Positions 54,841-62,718 of a stretch of DNA of 64,000 nt are shown one piece after another. Made by a program: the position numbers and the translations under genes. The notes beneath the pieces are model-generated. The model saw nothing but the letters and a program-made list of their open reading frames with translations. It was not told where the DNA came from and searched no databases. The stretch comes from a virus. The stretch's first letter is position 1, and each line of letters begins with the position of its first letter. The stretch spans positions 1 to 64,000 of the IMG/VR virus record IMGVR_UViG_3300042870_001427, one strand, 5' to 3'.

Positions 54841-55785
54841 ATGTCTCATTTAGTAGAAACTATGGCATATGCTGGTGAAGTTCCATGGCATGGACTTGGT
54901 AAGTCTGTACCTGCAGATCTTTCGCCTGAGCAGATGTTGAAGGCAGCCGATCTTGACTGGACGGTCAGCAAGGTTCCTGCATTTGCAAAGATTGGTAACG
55001 AAAATAAACCTGTGGGTTGGTCAGCCCTGGTTCGTTCTTCTGACGATCGTATTCTCGATGTTGTATCTGATGAATGGAATCCTATTCAGAATTCAGAAGC
55101 ATTTGAGTTCTTTCACGAGTATTGCCAGAATGGTGATATGGAGATGCATACTGCTGGTTCCCTTAAGAACGGTCAAGTAGTTTGGGCTCTTGCTAAGGTG
55201 AAGGAATCATTCGAATTGTTTAAAGGTGATCAAGTTGACTCTTACCTCCTATTTACTAATCCTCACCGCTTTGGCCAGTGTATTGATATTCGCTTTACTC
55301 CTATTCGTGTGGTATGTAATAATACGCTTACCCTTAGCCTGTCTGAGAATTCTGATCGTATGGTCAAGAAAAATCACCGTAGCCTCTTCGATGCCTCAAA
55401 GGTAAAGGAAGAGTTAGGTATTGCTACGAATAAACTTGCCAAGTATAAGGAGATGGCTGAATTCCTTGGAAGCAAGCGCTATACCGATGACACCATCAAG
55501 AATTACTTCCGTGAGGTATTTCCTACTCTCTCTAAGAATAAAGAGAATGATTCGGAGACTCTGTCGCGTGGTGCTAAGTCAGCCCTGGCCGTCCTCGAGA
55601 CCCAGCCTGGTGCTAACTTTGCCGAAGGTAGTTGGTGGCAGGCATTCAATGCGGTTACTTTCTTGACCGATCATAAGATTGGACGTTCGGCTGATACCCG
55701 ACTACAATCGGCATGGTTCGGTCCTAATAAGAACCTCAAGATCAAGGCTCTTGAGACCGCAATCGAATACGCCGAAGCAGCATAA
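54841..55785 (+). CDS. DUF932 / phage-plasmid-like TIGR03299 protein
   Basis: 314 aa. PWHGLGKSVP (about 14-23), LYLLFTNPHRFG-like segment and RFTPIRVVCNNTL (about 151-163) match the DUF932 family of phage and plasmid proteins, whose function is unknown. Own promoter. Followed by a hairpin TGGGGAC-TGT-GTCCCCA (about 55790-55806) that may end the transcript. Confidence 0.82.
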   Translation: MSHLVETMAYAGEVPWHGLGKSVPADLSPEQMLKAADLDWTVSKVPAFAKIGNENKPVGWSALVRSSDDRILDVVSDEWNPIQNSEAFEFFHEYCQNGDMEMHTAGSLKNGQVVWALAKVKESFELFKGDQVDSYLLFTNPHRFGQCIDIRFTPIRVVCNNTLTLSLSENSDRMVKKNHRSLFDASKVKEELGIATNKLAKYKEMAEFLGSKRYTDDTIKNYFREVFPTLSKNKENDSETLSRGAKSALAVLETQPGANFAEGSWWQAFNAVTFLTDHKIGRSADTRLQSAWFGPNKNLKIKALETAIEYAEAA

Positions 55786-55805
55786 TAGATGGGGACTGTG
55801 TCCCC

Positions 55806-55834
55806 ATAAATATGGTATCTTTTGGAGATACCAT
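55806..55834 (+). promoter_or_regulatory. late promoter with start-codon hairpin
   Basis: ATAAATA (55806-55812) overlaps the 5' arm of a 9-bp hairpin, ATGGTATCT (55812-55820)/AGATACCAT (55826-55834), that holds the GGAG site and the ATG at 55833. A late transcript starting near 55818 would lose most of the 5' arm. Confidence 0.6.
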
Positions 55835-56249
55835 GCAACAGTTCAGAGATTTTTTAACAGAAGCAATGAAGCAAACTAAACTGCCTGAGCCAAAGAAGGA
55901 GGCGTCAGGCAAGCCTAAAGTAATGAGCGGTAAAGAAACAATGGAGCATTTTCCGCGCCCGACGATGGATGCAGTGATGAAACATCCACTATATCAACGT
56001 CACATTGCAGGAGCTGAACATAGAGGGTTTGCACATTCTGTTAATAAATCTTCTGTAGATAATAAATATGATACACATATTGTACATGCTGTAACAGGTG
56101 GTACTGGTATCCGTCACAGAATTGACTTTCATATTGGGTTAAGTGGTCGCAAGGTAACTCATACCGAGCATTTAATTAACAAAGATAATGAAAAGTATCC
56201 CGAAGGTCATCCAGCGGCTGGCCAAGTGAAGTGGAAACATATATCATAA
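55833..56249 (+). CDS. hypothetical protein
   Basis: 138 aa from ATG 55833 (MQQFRDFLTEAMKQT). TGGAG site at 55823. His/Lys-rich second half, similar in style to the late proteins at 16908-21657 (starts with FLTEA as the protein at 16908 does). Unknown. Confidence 0.6.
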   Translation: MQQFRDFLTEAMKQTKLPEPKKEASGKPKVMSGKETMEHFPRPTMDAVMKHPLYQRHIAGAEHRGFAHSVNKSSVDNKYDTHIVHAVTGGTGIRHRIDFHIGLSGRKVTHTEHLINKDNEKYPEGHPAAGQVKWKHIS

Positions 56250-56318
56250 GAGTTATTGCTGTATGAAGCAAAGAGAAAAATGTCCTGGACGGGGGTGCGA
56301 ATCCCCCCAGGTCCACCA
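56250..56318 (+). ncRNA. ssrA: tmRNA acceptor piece (permuted gene, 3' part of the mature RNA)
   Basis: T arm GGGGG-TGCGAAT-CCCCC (56291-56307), then CAGGTCC (56308-56314), A, CCA (56316-56318). CAGGTCC pairs with GGGCCTG (56491-56497) at the start of the coding piece to give a 7-bp acceptor stem with one G-U. TGTCC (56281-56285) can pair with GGACA (56531-56535). The 5' limit is estimated. The T loop departs from TTCRANY. Confidence 0.72.
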
Positions 56319-56330
56319 TAAAGGTTTTAA

Positions 56331-56489
56331 GTGGAAAATAAACTCAAGGAATTGCAAGAAAACTTAGCTAAAGATTTAGTTAAATGCGAAGTCCGTGAGG
56401 GAATAACACTTACAGAAGAGAACTTGGAAAAGATTTCAGAAACTTACTCCAAAGTGTATGATATCATTACAGAGATAAAATCTTTATGA
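56331..56489 (+). CDS. 52-aa ORF between the two tmRNA pieces
   Basis: GTG 56331 to TGA 56487-56489, with AAAGG 6 nt before the GTG. The ORF fills the intervening segment and ends one base before the coding piece begins. The protein is charged and helical (KLKELQENLAKDLVKCEV..., ending TEIKSL). No family recognised. Coding is supported by the ribosome-binding site and by the uninterrupted frame. Confidence 0.6.
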   Translation: MENKLKELQENLAKDLVKCEVREGITLTEENLEKISETYSKVYDIITEIKSL

Positions 56490-56490
56490 T

Positions 56491-56655
56491 GGGCCTGACC
56501 TAGATTCGACAGGGCAAAGAGTAACAGAGTGGACAGCACATCAGAGAAGATGTTAAAACTAAAACCACGTAAACGCAAACGACGAACAGTTCGCATTAGC
56601 AGCCTAAACGCTGCTTAGGGTTTCGGTAGGTTTCCTCGTAACAGAATAACCTACC
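56491..56655 (+). ncRNA. ssrA: tmRNA coding piece (permuted gene, 5' part of the mature RNA)
   Basis: Begins GGGCCTGACCTAGATTCGAC, close to the conserved tmRNA 5' end. The tag frame runs from GCA 56575 to TAA 56605-56607 and encodes ANDEQFALAA, with the tag stop in the loop of AGCAGC (56598-56603)/GCTGCT (56610-56615) as in known tmRNAs. A final 8-bp hairpin GGTAGGTT (56625-56632)/AACCTACC (56648-56655) closes it. Rescues stalled ribosomes and tags the peptide for proteolysis. Confidence 0.88.
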
Positions 56656-56678
56656 ACTTAACTTAAAGGAGTTTTATT

Positions 56679-57221
56679 TTGAAGAAGATCATTAGTGCAA
56701 CTTTGGTTGCTTTGTCATGCGCAGCATCTGCTGCAGATTATTTTAGCGTTGATATTGATTCGGTTAACGATCAAGTATCTGGTGCACGTAGCACCGCACA
56801 ATACATTCGCGCTGGTAAGGAACTTGTTGGCATTCAAATGGGTGTACAGGGACGTACTGCTATTTCCCAAGCCGGTGGAATGCTTAGTAGCCTAGAAGTA
56901 ACTGGTGGTAAGAACATCGGACCTTTCACACCCTTTGTTGGTGTTGGCTTTGATAACGGCGCAAACGGTGCACGGAATGCCGATTACAAATACGGTTTGG
57001 TTGGTGCAACAGCAGGCATGAAAGCTGGTCCAGGTTTTGCATTGGCCGGTGTTAAGACCCGTCTTGGTACTACAGCAGCAGTTGAGACCAAGCAAACGGT
57101 TGTATTCGGTACATACAGTGTTCCAGTTGCCAAAAACGTTGCAGTTAACTTGAATGCAAGCAAGAGCTATCAGGATATTCAAGAGAACGCATTCGGCCTT
57201 GGAGTCGGAATTAGCTTCTAA
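56679..57221 (+). CDS. outer-membrane beta-barrel protein
   Basis: 180 aa from TTG 56679 (AAAGGAG 8 nt upstream). Signal peptide with cleavage after SAA (about residue 20). The mature chain has alternating beta strands rich in Gly, Ala and aromatic residues and ends in GLGVGISF, the C-terminal phenylalanine signature of outer-membrane barrels. Only 24 nt separate it from the tmRNA. It could alter the cell surface during infection. Confidence 0.75.
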   Translation: MKKIISATLVALSCAASAADYFSVDIDSVNDQVSGARSTAQYIRAGKELVGIQMGVQGRTAISQAGGMLSSLEVTGGKNIGPFTPFVGVGFDNGANGARNADYKYGLVGATAGMKAGPGFALAGVKTRLGTTAAVETKQTVVFGTYSVPVAKNVAVNLNASKSYQDIQENAFGLGVGISF

Positions 57222-57229
57222 TATAAATA
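57222..57229 (+). promoter_or_regulatory. T4-type late promoter (TATAAATA)
   Basis: Perfect TATAAATA directly after the barrel-protein stop and 58 nt before the next gene; a small hairpin GATGG/CCATC follows. Confidence 0.6.
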
Positions 57230-57286
57230 TTCGAGGGTTGATGGATCCCAATAAAACCATCACACATCACACACAGGAGAAAATTT

Positions 57287-57550
57287 ATGAGTCTAACACC
57301 ATTCGAGATTCGTCTTGAGCTTTTAAAAATGGCAAAAGATATGGTAATGGATGATTTCCATACTAAGCGCAATCAAGCAAGTGAGGACTGGCAAGTAAAG
57401 GTCGAAAATTCTCGACACGCCGGTATATCACCTCCAGAACATCCCCCACTACCCCCATATCCTACTGAGAGTGATATTATTACTCGGGCAAATACCCTTA
57501 ATGGTTTTGTCAGTCAATTACCTCAATCAATCGTAACCAAAAAAGGTTAA
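57287..57550 (+). CDS. hypothetical protein
   Basis: 87 aa, CAGGAG site. N-terminal helix, then a proline run (PPEHPPLPPYP, about 45-55), then a helix. Behind a late promoter, so possibly a particle protein. Unknown. Confidence 0.6.
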   Translation: MSLTPFEIRLELLKMAKDMVMDDFHTKRNQASEDWQVKVENSRHAGISPPEHPPLPPYPTESDIITRANTLNGFVSQLPQSIVTKKG

Positions 57551-57610
57551 TCGGTAAGTGGATCTTGTCTTCAGGATCCACTATAATAGGGTATAAAAGA
57601 AAGGACAATT

Positions 57611-58180
57611 ATGTACGAAGAATACATTGAGAATGCAATGTTCATTATTTTAGCATTCATCAAAGCTTTATTCATTCTACTCTTAGGCTACTTTATCTAC
57701 ACCTGCATGTCATGGGCTGTAGGAAGAAGTGTCTATCAATATAACACCACCTACTCAACCCCAACCCAGGTGACGTTAAAAGAGCGTGAAAGACAATTAC
57801 AATGTCTTACTCAGAACATTTATTGGGAGGCAGCTAACGAGCCCTTCGAAGGCAAGGTGGCAGTAGCCCAGGTAACCCTCAACAGAGCTAAACACGATAA
57901 GTTTCCTAATGATGTTTGTAAGGTAGTATACCAGAAGAATATTTTTTATGAGAAAGTGATCTGCCAATTCTCATGGTATTGTGAGAACAATTACAAGATC
58001 AAACCTGTATACAAACCCATGTACGAAGAATCTGAGGCAGTAGCCAAGAAGGTTCTATTAGAGGGATTCAGGTTAGATGGATTGAAGGAGGCATTATACT
58101 ATCATGCCGATTACGTTAATCCAAAATGGCGTAAAGAGAAAATTACTACCATTGGTCGTCACATCTTCTATAAGGAATAA
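57611..58180 (+). CDS. SleB-like cell-wall hydrolase, membrane-anchored
   Basis: 189 aa. N-terminal hydrophobic anchor (about 8-35). The Hydrolase_2/SleB domain (60-187) has NIYWEAANEPFEGKVAVAQV (catalytic Glu), VICQFSWYC and a final GRHIFYK, in family order. Likely cleaves peptidoglycan; a third wall-lytic enzyme beside the GH19 proteins at 26881 and 60831. -10-like TATAAT at 57580 lacks a good -35. Confidence 0.85.
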   Translation: MYEEYIENAMFIILAFIKALFILLLGYFIYTCMSWAVGRSVYQYNTTYSTPTQVTLKERERQLQCLTQNIYWEAANEPFEGKVAVAQVTLNRAKHDKFPNDVCKVVYQKNIFYEKVICQFSWYCENNYKIKPVYKPMYEESEAVAKKVLLEGFRLDGLKEALYYHADYVNPKWRKEKITTIGRHIFYKE

Positions 58181-58182
58181 AA

Positions 58183-58482
58183 ATGTTAAAACTCGCAGCC
58201 TTCTATCTTAAGATAGTTGAACATCTTAAAAGCATCAGTACACAGACAATGGGATGGTTGGCTACGTTGCTATTGCACTGTGCCTTTATTCCTAACATCC
58301 TAACCGTACTACTAGGGGTATCTGATAGACTTCCTTCAGTAGATGTGGTATTGTTTATCTGGTCTGGACTCTTACTTATGTTCTTCAGATCAGTCTTTAC
58401 TAAAGACAACCTAGGTATTATTACCGGTGGTCTTGGATTCTTTATACAAGCATTGTTACTTGCGTTAGTGGTATTTAAATAA
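58183..58482 (+). CDS. small membrane protein
   Basis: 99 aa with three hydrophobic helices (about 24-43, 51-68, 79-98). Directly after the SleB-like gene; may assist its action or be a holin-like protein. Unknown. Confidence 0.6.
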   Translation: MLKLAAFYLKIVEHLKSISTQTMGWLATLLLHCAFIPNILTVLLGVSDRLPSVDVVLFIWSGLLLMFFRSVFTKDNLGIITGGLGFFIQALLLALVVFK

Positions 58483-58724
58483 TGGATGAGTTAGAATTAG
58501 CGTTCACAAAAACACCATCAGACTTTATGATGGAAATTGATAAGATAGCTGAGGACAAAAGACTCAGCTACATAGATGCTGTTATATACTTTTGTGAAAG
58601 GCATGGGGTGGAAATTGAAACTGCTGCATCATTGATCAAGGGTAGTGCCAAAATGAAAGCAAAGGTTCAGCTTGATGCTGAAGAACAAAATTATTTACCA
58701 AAGACAAGGAAACTTCCGTTATGA
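58482..58724 (+). CDS. 33: gp33-like late-transcription coactivator
   Basis: 80 aa. YIDAVIYFCERHGVEIETAASLI and the C-terminal NYLPKTRKLPL match the gp33 family of T4-like phages, which bridges RNA polymerase, gp55 and the sliding clamp at late promoters. Its presence agrees with the ATAAATA boxes in the window. Overlaps neighbours by 1 and 4 nt. Confidence 0.75.
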   Translation: MDELELAFTKTPSDFMMEIDKIAEDKRLSYIDAVIYFCERHGVEIETAASLIKGSAKMKAKVQLDAEEQNYLPKTRKLPL

Positions 58725-59287
58725 CTACATTACCACAACACCTGGGCGGGCATGAAAATGAAACACATATTGACGATGGCGCACTTAGTTACTTTATTGA
58801 AAATCTTGGCGTTAAGTCTATGGTCGATATTGGCTGTGGTCCTGGTGGTATGGTTGATCTTGCTAGGAGAAAGGGTCTCGATATTATTGGACTTGATGGA
58901 GACTATTCTATTGAGCGCCCATCCGAGATTAACGACCTGATTAAGATACATGACTTTGTTGCTGGGCCTTACCAGCTAGACAAGACCTATGACCTGGCCT
59001 GGACGGTTGAGTTCGTAGAGCACGTAGAAGAAAAATACATGGATAACTTTATCGATGTTATGAAGCAATGTAGATACGTGATTATGACTCATGCCTTCCC
59101 CGGGCAACCAGGTCATCATCACGTCAATTGTCAACATGCAACCTACTGGTTACGTGAAATGGAGAAACGTGGATTTCAATATGATAGCTTCACTACAATG
59201 GCCGTACGCAATGTCTCAACAATGCGTGAACGTTATATTAGACAACAGAGTTTATTCTTCGTAAATGGAAGCCTTTCAAGCGTATAA
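58721..59287 (+). CDS. SAM-dependent methyltransferase
   Basis: 188 aa. Motif I VDIGCGPGG (about 35-43), acidic end of strand 2 GLDGD (about 54-58), TVEFVEHVEEKYM (about 92-104). Class I fold of small-molecule or sugar methyltransferases. Substrate unknown. Overlaps gp59 by 23 nt. Confidence 0.75.
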   Translation: MTTLPQHLGGHENETHIDDGALSYFIENLGVKSMVDIGCGPGGMVDLARRKGLDIIGLDGDYSIERPSEINDLIKIHDFVAGPYQLDKTYDLAWTVEFVEHVEEKYMDNFIDVMKQCRYVIMTHAFPGQPGHHHVNCQHATYWLREMEKRGFQYDSFTTMAVRNVSTMRERYIRQQSLFFVNGSLSSV

Positions 59288-59852
59288 AACATATGTCGCG
59301 ATCAAAAATCACTTCACTTCTAAGTCGTATGACTTCTTTAAGTACGGCGGCAGAACAAAAGCTTCAAGAGCCACGTTTGAAAAAAGGAATGACAAATATT
59401 TCTTTCACAAACTCTCTAAGCGAAAAGACGTGGTCGACTACCTTGTCGCCAATTTCATATACAATGACAGTACCTCCTGGGTCGGCGACTTTATCAATAA
59501 TGAACAATCAGACAAACACTACCTTAGACTGGTCAAGGTCAGAGAGTCCCTATCGTATATCTTCAGTCAAGATCTCGATAGGCTCGAATCCGACTTTGAC
59601 CTTAATTTTCAAGTCCAAGAAGGACAACACCCGCTAGTATTACGTAAGTATTTACAGCAGGAGATTAATCTAGAAACGTTAATCATCTTAGACGATCTGG
59701 TATCTTTTATGAGGAAGTGGAATAGAAGAATACAGGATCCGATAGTATGGCCACAGGTCTACATGAGGTGTAAGAAGTACAGACCGTTCTTCGAATACGA
59801 CAAAGAAAAGATGAAGAAAATAGTGCTGGATAAATTTAGTGAAAGCCAGTAG
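59265..59852 (+). CDS. 59: helicase loader gp59
   Basis: 195 aa. FQAYKTYVAIKNHF and SYDFFKYGGRTKAS at the N-terminus and the Trp/Tyr-rich second half match T4 gp59, which loads gp41 onto gp32-covered forks. Gene order gp33, (methyltransferase), gp59, gp32 resembles T4. Confidence 0.9.
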   Translation: MEAFQAYKTYVAIKNHFTSKSYDFFKYGGRTKASRATFEKRNDKYFFHKLSKRKDVVDYLVANFIYNDSTSWVGDFINNEQSDKHYLRLVKVRESLSYIFSQDLDRLESDFDLNFQVQEGQHPLVLRKYLQQEINLETLIILDDLVSFMRKWNRRIQDPIVWPQVYMRCKKYRPFFEYDKEKMKKIVLDKFSESQ

Positions 59853-59854
59853 AA

Positions 59855-59862
59855 TATAAATA
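59855..59862 (+). promoter_or_regulatory. T4-type late promoter (TATAAATA)
   Basis: Perfect TATAAATA directly upstream of the gp32 sigma70 promoter, so gp32 could be made at both stages. Confidence 0.6.
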
Positions 59863-59863
59863 G

Positions 59864-59892
59864 TTGTATATCATGATAATGTGACATATAAC
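59864..59892 (+). promoter_or_regulatory. sigma70-type promoter of gp32
   Basis: -35 TTGTAT (59864-59869), 17-nt spacer, -10 TATAAC (59887-59892). Confidence 0.65.
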
Positions 59893-59930
59893 GCATACAA
59901 TTAATACATCGCATACAAGGAGCATAGAAT

Positions 59931-60830
59931 ATGGATTTCTCTCAACTCAAAAAGTCACGTCAATCTAACTTTGACAAGCTGACACAAGAAGTTTCAAAAC
60001 TTAACACCCCCCAAGGCTCATCAGACGATAATCGCTTTTGGTATCCAGAAGTAGATAAGGCAGGTAACGGTTATGCTGTTATTCGCTTTCTACCTGCACC
60101 AGGTGGCGAGGACATTCCGTTCGTTCGTGTCTGGGATCATGGCTTCCAAGGCCCAGGTGGATGGTATATTGAAAAGTCTTTGACCACTCTAGGTCAAAAA
60201 GATCCAGTATCAGAATACAACTCCCAGTTGTGGAACAATGGTACTGAGGCTGGTAAGGAGCAGGTACGTAAGCAAAAACGTCGTCTGACCTATTACAGCA
60301 ACATCTACGTTATTAAGGATACCGCACATCCTGAAAACGAAGGTAAGGTAGTTCTGTTTAAGTACGGAAAGAAAATCTGGGATAAACTTAACCTGGCAAT
60401 GAATCCAGAGTTCGAGGATGAGCAGCCAATCAATCCTTTCGATCTATGGGAAGGTGCCAACTTCAAGGTTAAGATTCGTAACGTTGAAGGGTATCGTAAC
60501 TACGATAAGTCTGAATTTGATACTGCCGGTCCGTTGTTTGAAGATGACGACAAGCTGGAATCAATTTGGAAGCAAGAGCATAAGCTTGGTGAATTCATCG
60601 ATCCAGCCAACTTCAAATCATACGATGAACTGAAGAACAAACTGTATCGTGTCTTAGGTCTTGCTGGTAATGTCAATCCCGCATCACGTGCTGAAGATAA
60701 TACCCCACCTTGGGATGAACCTAAAGCACAAGCACCTGCCAAGCCTATGAAAGAGGCATTTGCCCCTAAGGCTCAAGAAGATGATGATGACAGTATGGAG
60801 TTCTTTAAGAAGCTTGCTGCTGAAGAGTAA
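59931..60830 (+). CDS. 32: single-stranded DNA-binding protein gp32
   Basis: 299 aa. Basic N-terminal cooperativity segment (LKKSRQSNFDKL), OB-fold core with FWYPEVDKAGNGYAVIRFLP (about 36-55) and aromatic residues, and an acidic C-terminal tail (EDDDDSMEFFKKLAAEE) that binds gp59 and other partners. There is no cysteine at all, so the zinc site of T4 gp32 is absent. Stop abuts the stop of the convergent gene. Confidence 0.92.
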   Translation: MDFSQLKKSRQSNFDKLTQEVSKLNTPQGSSDDNRFWYPEVDKAGNGYAVIRFLPAPGGEDIPFVRVWDHGFQGPGGWYIEKSLTTLGQKDPVSEYNSQLWNNGTEAGKEQVRKQKRRLTYYSNIYVIKDTAHPENEGKVVLFKYGKKIWDKLNLAMNPEFEDEQPINPFDLWEGANFKVKIRNVEGYRNYDKSEFDTAGPLFEDDDKLESIWKQEHKLGEFIDPANFKSYDELKNKLYRVLGLAGNVNPASRAEDNTPPWDEPKAQAPAKPMKEAFAPKAQEDDDDSMEFFKKLAAEE

Positions 60831-62717
60831 TCAAGCGTAAGAGGTGCTATGTCGGGTGGCGATTCCTAGAGAACCACGCCCGGCAATAGGGCTAGGCATC
60901 GGTGGCGGCGGCTTAACACCCCCGCCATTTTCTTTGGCTGAATTATTATTACTTACTGATGCAACTTGGAAAGATGGTGTAGATGCCGCCTTCACACCCT
61001 GGGATGCTGATGCTATTGTGGCACCAGTTGTGGGTGCAGGAGGTACGGGGCTAGCACTGGTCAATGAGTAGGAAGAGCCGAGGTTGCTTTCATAAGCTGC
61101 AGCAAGCGTCTTACGTTCTTCTCTAGACTTCTCACTAGCTGACCCAACCATTTTGTTTACTACATCGATGTTTTCTAGATCCGGTGGTTTAGGTCTTCCA
61201 GAGGTAAAGAATACAGGAACCAGTCTTGCAGCAATGGCTGGGTCATTGGCAAGATCAGGATTACTTACTAAATCAACCCCGATGGCTTTACCAAGACGTG
61301 CATAATTATCCTTACCTGTAATTTGTAAGAATCCTCTACCGCGGTACTTGTAACCATCTCCTGGTTTATCATTACCCATTCTACCGCCGTAGATTACATC
61401 CCCTACAGCTTCTGGACCCTTGGCAACTAAGTCCTGAGCCTCTTGCATAGACTTAAATCTTACTTTATTATTCTTTTGTTCTGGTCCGTAAAGATTATAT
61501 AAGGTCTTTGCTGAGTACTTTTCTAGCTCCTCACTTCTAGGTCTGAATCCGCTTTCCTTGGCAACTTGTGCCATAACATTTGCTTGTGCCTTCTTACTAA
61601 AACCGGCGTTTTGTAATTCTGATAAAACCAGACCTTCATTACCAGAAGGCTTTAATCCAAGACCACCACCAGGTCTTATACCTTCCCCACCACCAGGTTT
61701 AAGTCCAGTTCCAGTAGGGGCGGGAGGTGGGGAGGCAGGGGTTGCAGAAGGAGGTGCTGATGGGGCAGGAGTGGCTACTGATGGTGGAGGAGTTGCAGGG
61801 GCAGCTACTGGTGCCTGGGCTGCTGGTGTTTCAGTAGCAGAGGGAGTTGGCTTAGCTTCAGGTTCAGATGGTGCCTCTTCAGGAGTCTCTTCACCCTCCA
61901 TCGATTTCATTACTGCATAACCAGCCGCGGCCCCTGCCCCTAGGGCAAGCATCTTCTTACCACTTATTTTTCTTAACGACTTAAAGATCTGGATGGTAGT
62001 AGTAATCGCACTAGCAATGCTACCAATTAACTTGGCACTGAATACGGTTGCAATGACCGCGGCTGCAATCTTAAGTGCAGTTCCCAGTCCCTTGATACCG
62101 CTATTTTCATCTTCACCAGCAGTACCCTTTAGTCCATCGGCGAAGCCACCAAGGAAGGCTTTTAACTTATCCTGGATGTCTTTAGGTAGAATGGTATATA
62201 CAATACCAGCTAATGCAGCAACCACGGCAGGGTTGGTGAATAGGGTCTTGAGCATACTAAAGATGCTTTCACCCTGTACAGGTTCCCCTCCTCTACCCTT
62301 ACCTCCAGTTGTCGCCGCTGTTGGCTTGGTCTCTTGTAATTGTTCAGATTTGTATGCAGCAGTCATATCTACTGCATTTAATTTTTCTAAGGACTTGTTT
62401 ACAGTAGCAAACGAACTGGCAATTGACTCCATTGCACCAACTATAGCAATTCCGGGCTTATCTTCTACTTGGGGTTCTTTTTCTTTGTAGACTTCATCTT
62501 CTAAATCACGTACTCTGTTTTCAACTGTCTTTACTTTGGCAGCGTTCCTTGCCAACACACCCACAACCATAGAGACTTTTTTACTTACAACAGCCACAGT
62601 CTCCTGTATAGTATCATACTTTTCACCCTCAGATACTTGTAAGTCTTTTACTTCAGTTAACTCTCTTGTTACCTGCTTTAATTTACTCTTGGTTGTTTTA
62701 GTTGTTCTTTTTGCCAT
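60831..62717 (-). CDS. virion-type protein with internal GH19 domain
   Basis: 628 aa. N-terminal charged coiled coil (1-110), hydrophobic segments (about 155-170 and 205-260), a Pro/Ala/Ser linker (about 270-345), then a GH19 domain (about 360-520) with QVAKESGFRP (catalytic Glu) and GDGYKYRGRGFLQITG, and a low-complexity tail. A tail-associated peptidoglycan hydrolase acting at infection is the best guess. Its start lies just after the stop of the next reverse-strand gene. Confidence 0.75.
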   Translation of the reverse strand: MAKRTTKTTKSKLKQVTRELTEVKDLQVSEGEKYDTIQETVAVVSKKVSMVVGVLARNAAKVKTVENRVRDLEDEVYKEKEPQVEDKPGIAIVGAMESIASSFATVNKSLEKLNAVDMTAAYKSEQLQETKPTAATTGGKGRGGEPVQGESIFSMLKTLFTNPAVVAALAGIVYTILPKDIQDKLKAFLGGFADGLKGTAGEDENSGIKGLGTALKIAAAVIATVFSAKLIGSIASAITTTIQIFKSLRKISGKKMLALGAGAAAGYAVMKSMEGEETPEEAPSEPEAKPTPSATETPAAQAPVAAPATPPPSVATPAPSAPPSATPASPPPAPTGTGLKPGGGEGIRPGGGLGLKPSGNEGLVLSELQNAGFSKKAQANVMAQVAKESGFRPRSEELEKYSAKTLYNLYGPEQKNNKVRFKSMQEAQDLVAKGPEAVGDVIYGGRMGNDKPGDGYKYRGRGFLQITGKDNYARLGKAIGVDLVSNPDLANDPAIAARLVPVFFTSGRPKPPDLENIDVVNKMVGSASEKSREERKTLAAAYESNLGSSYSLTSASPVPPAPTTGATIASASQGVKAASTPSFQVASVSNNNSAKENGGGVKPPPPMPSPIAGRGSLGIATRHSTSYA

Positions 62718-62718
62718 C

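Noticed and set aside
57560-57585. TATAAT before the SleB-like gene as a full sigma70 promoter
   Set aside because: No acceptable -35 at 16-18 nt; the upstream TTGTCT is 11 nt away and the region is an inverted repeat GTGGATC/GATCCAC.
61558-62490. Forward ORFs opposite the GH19 virion protein
   Set aside because: Low-complexity shadows of the Pro/Ala linker and helices on the other strand.
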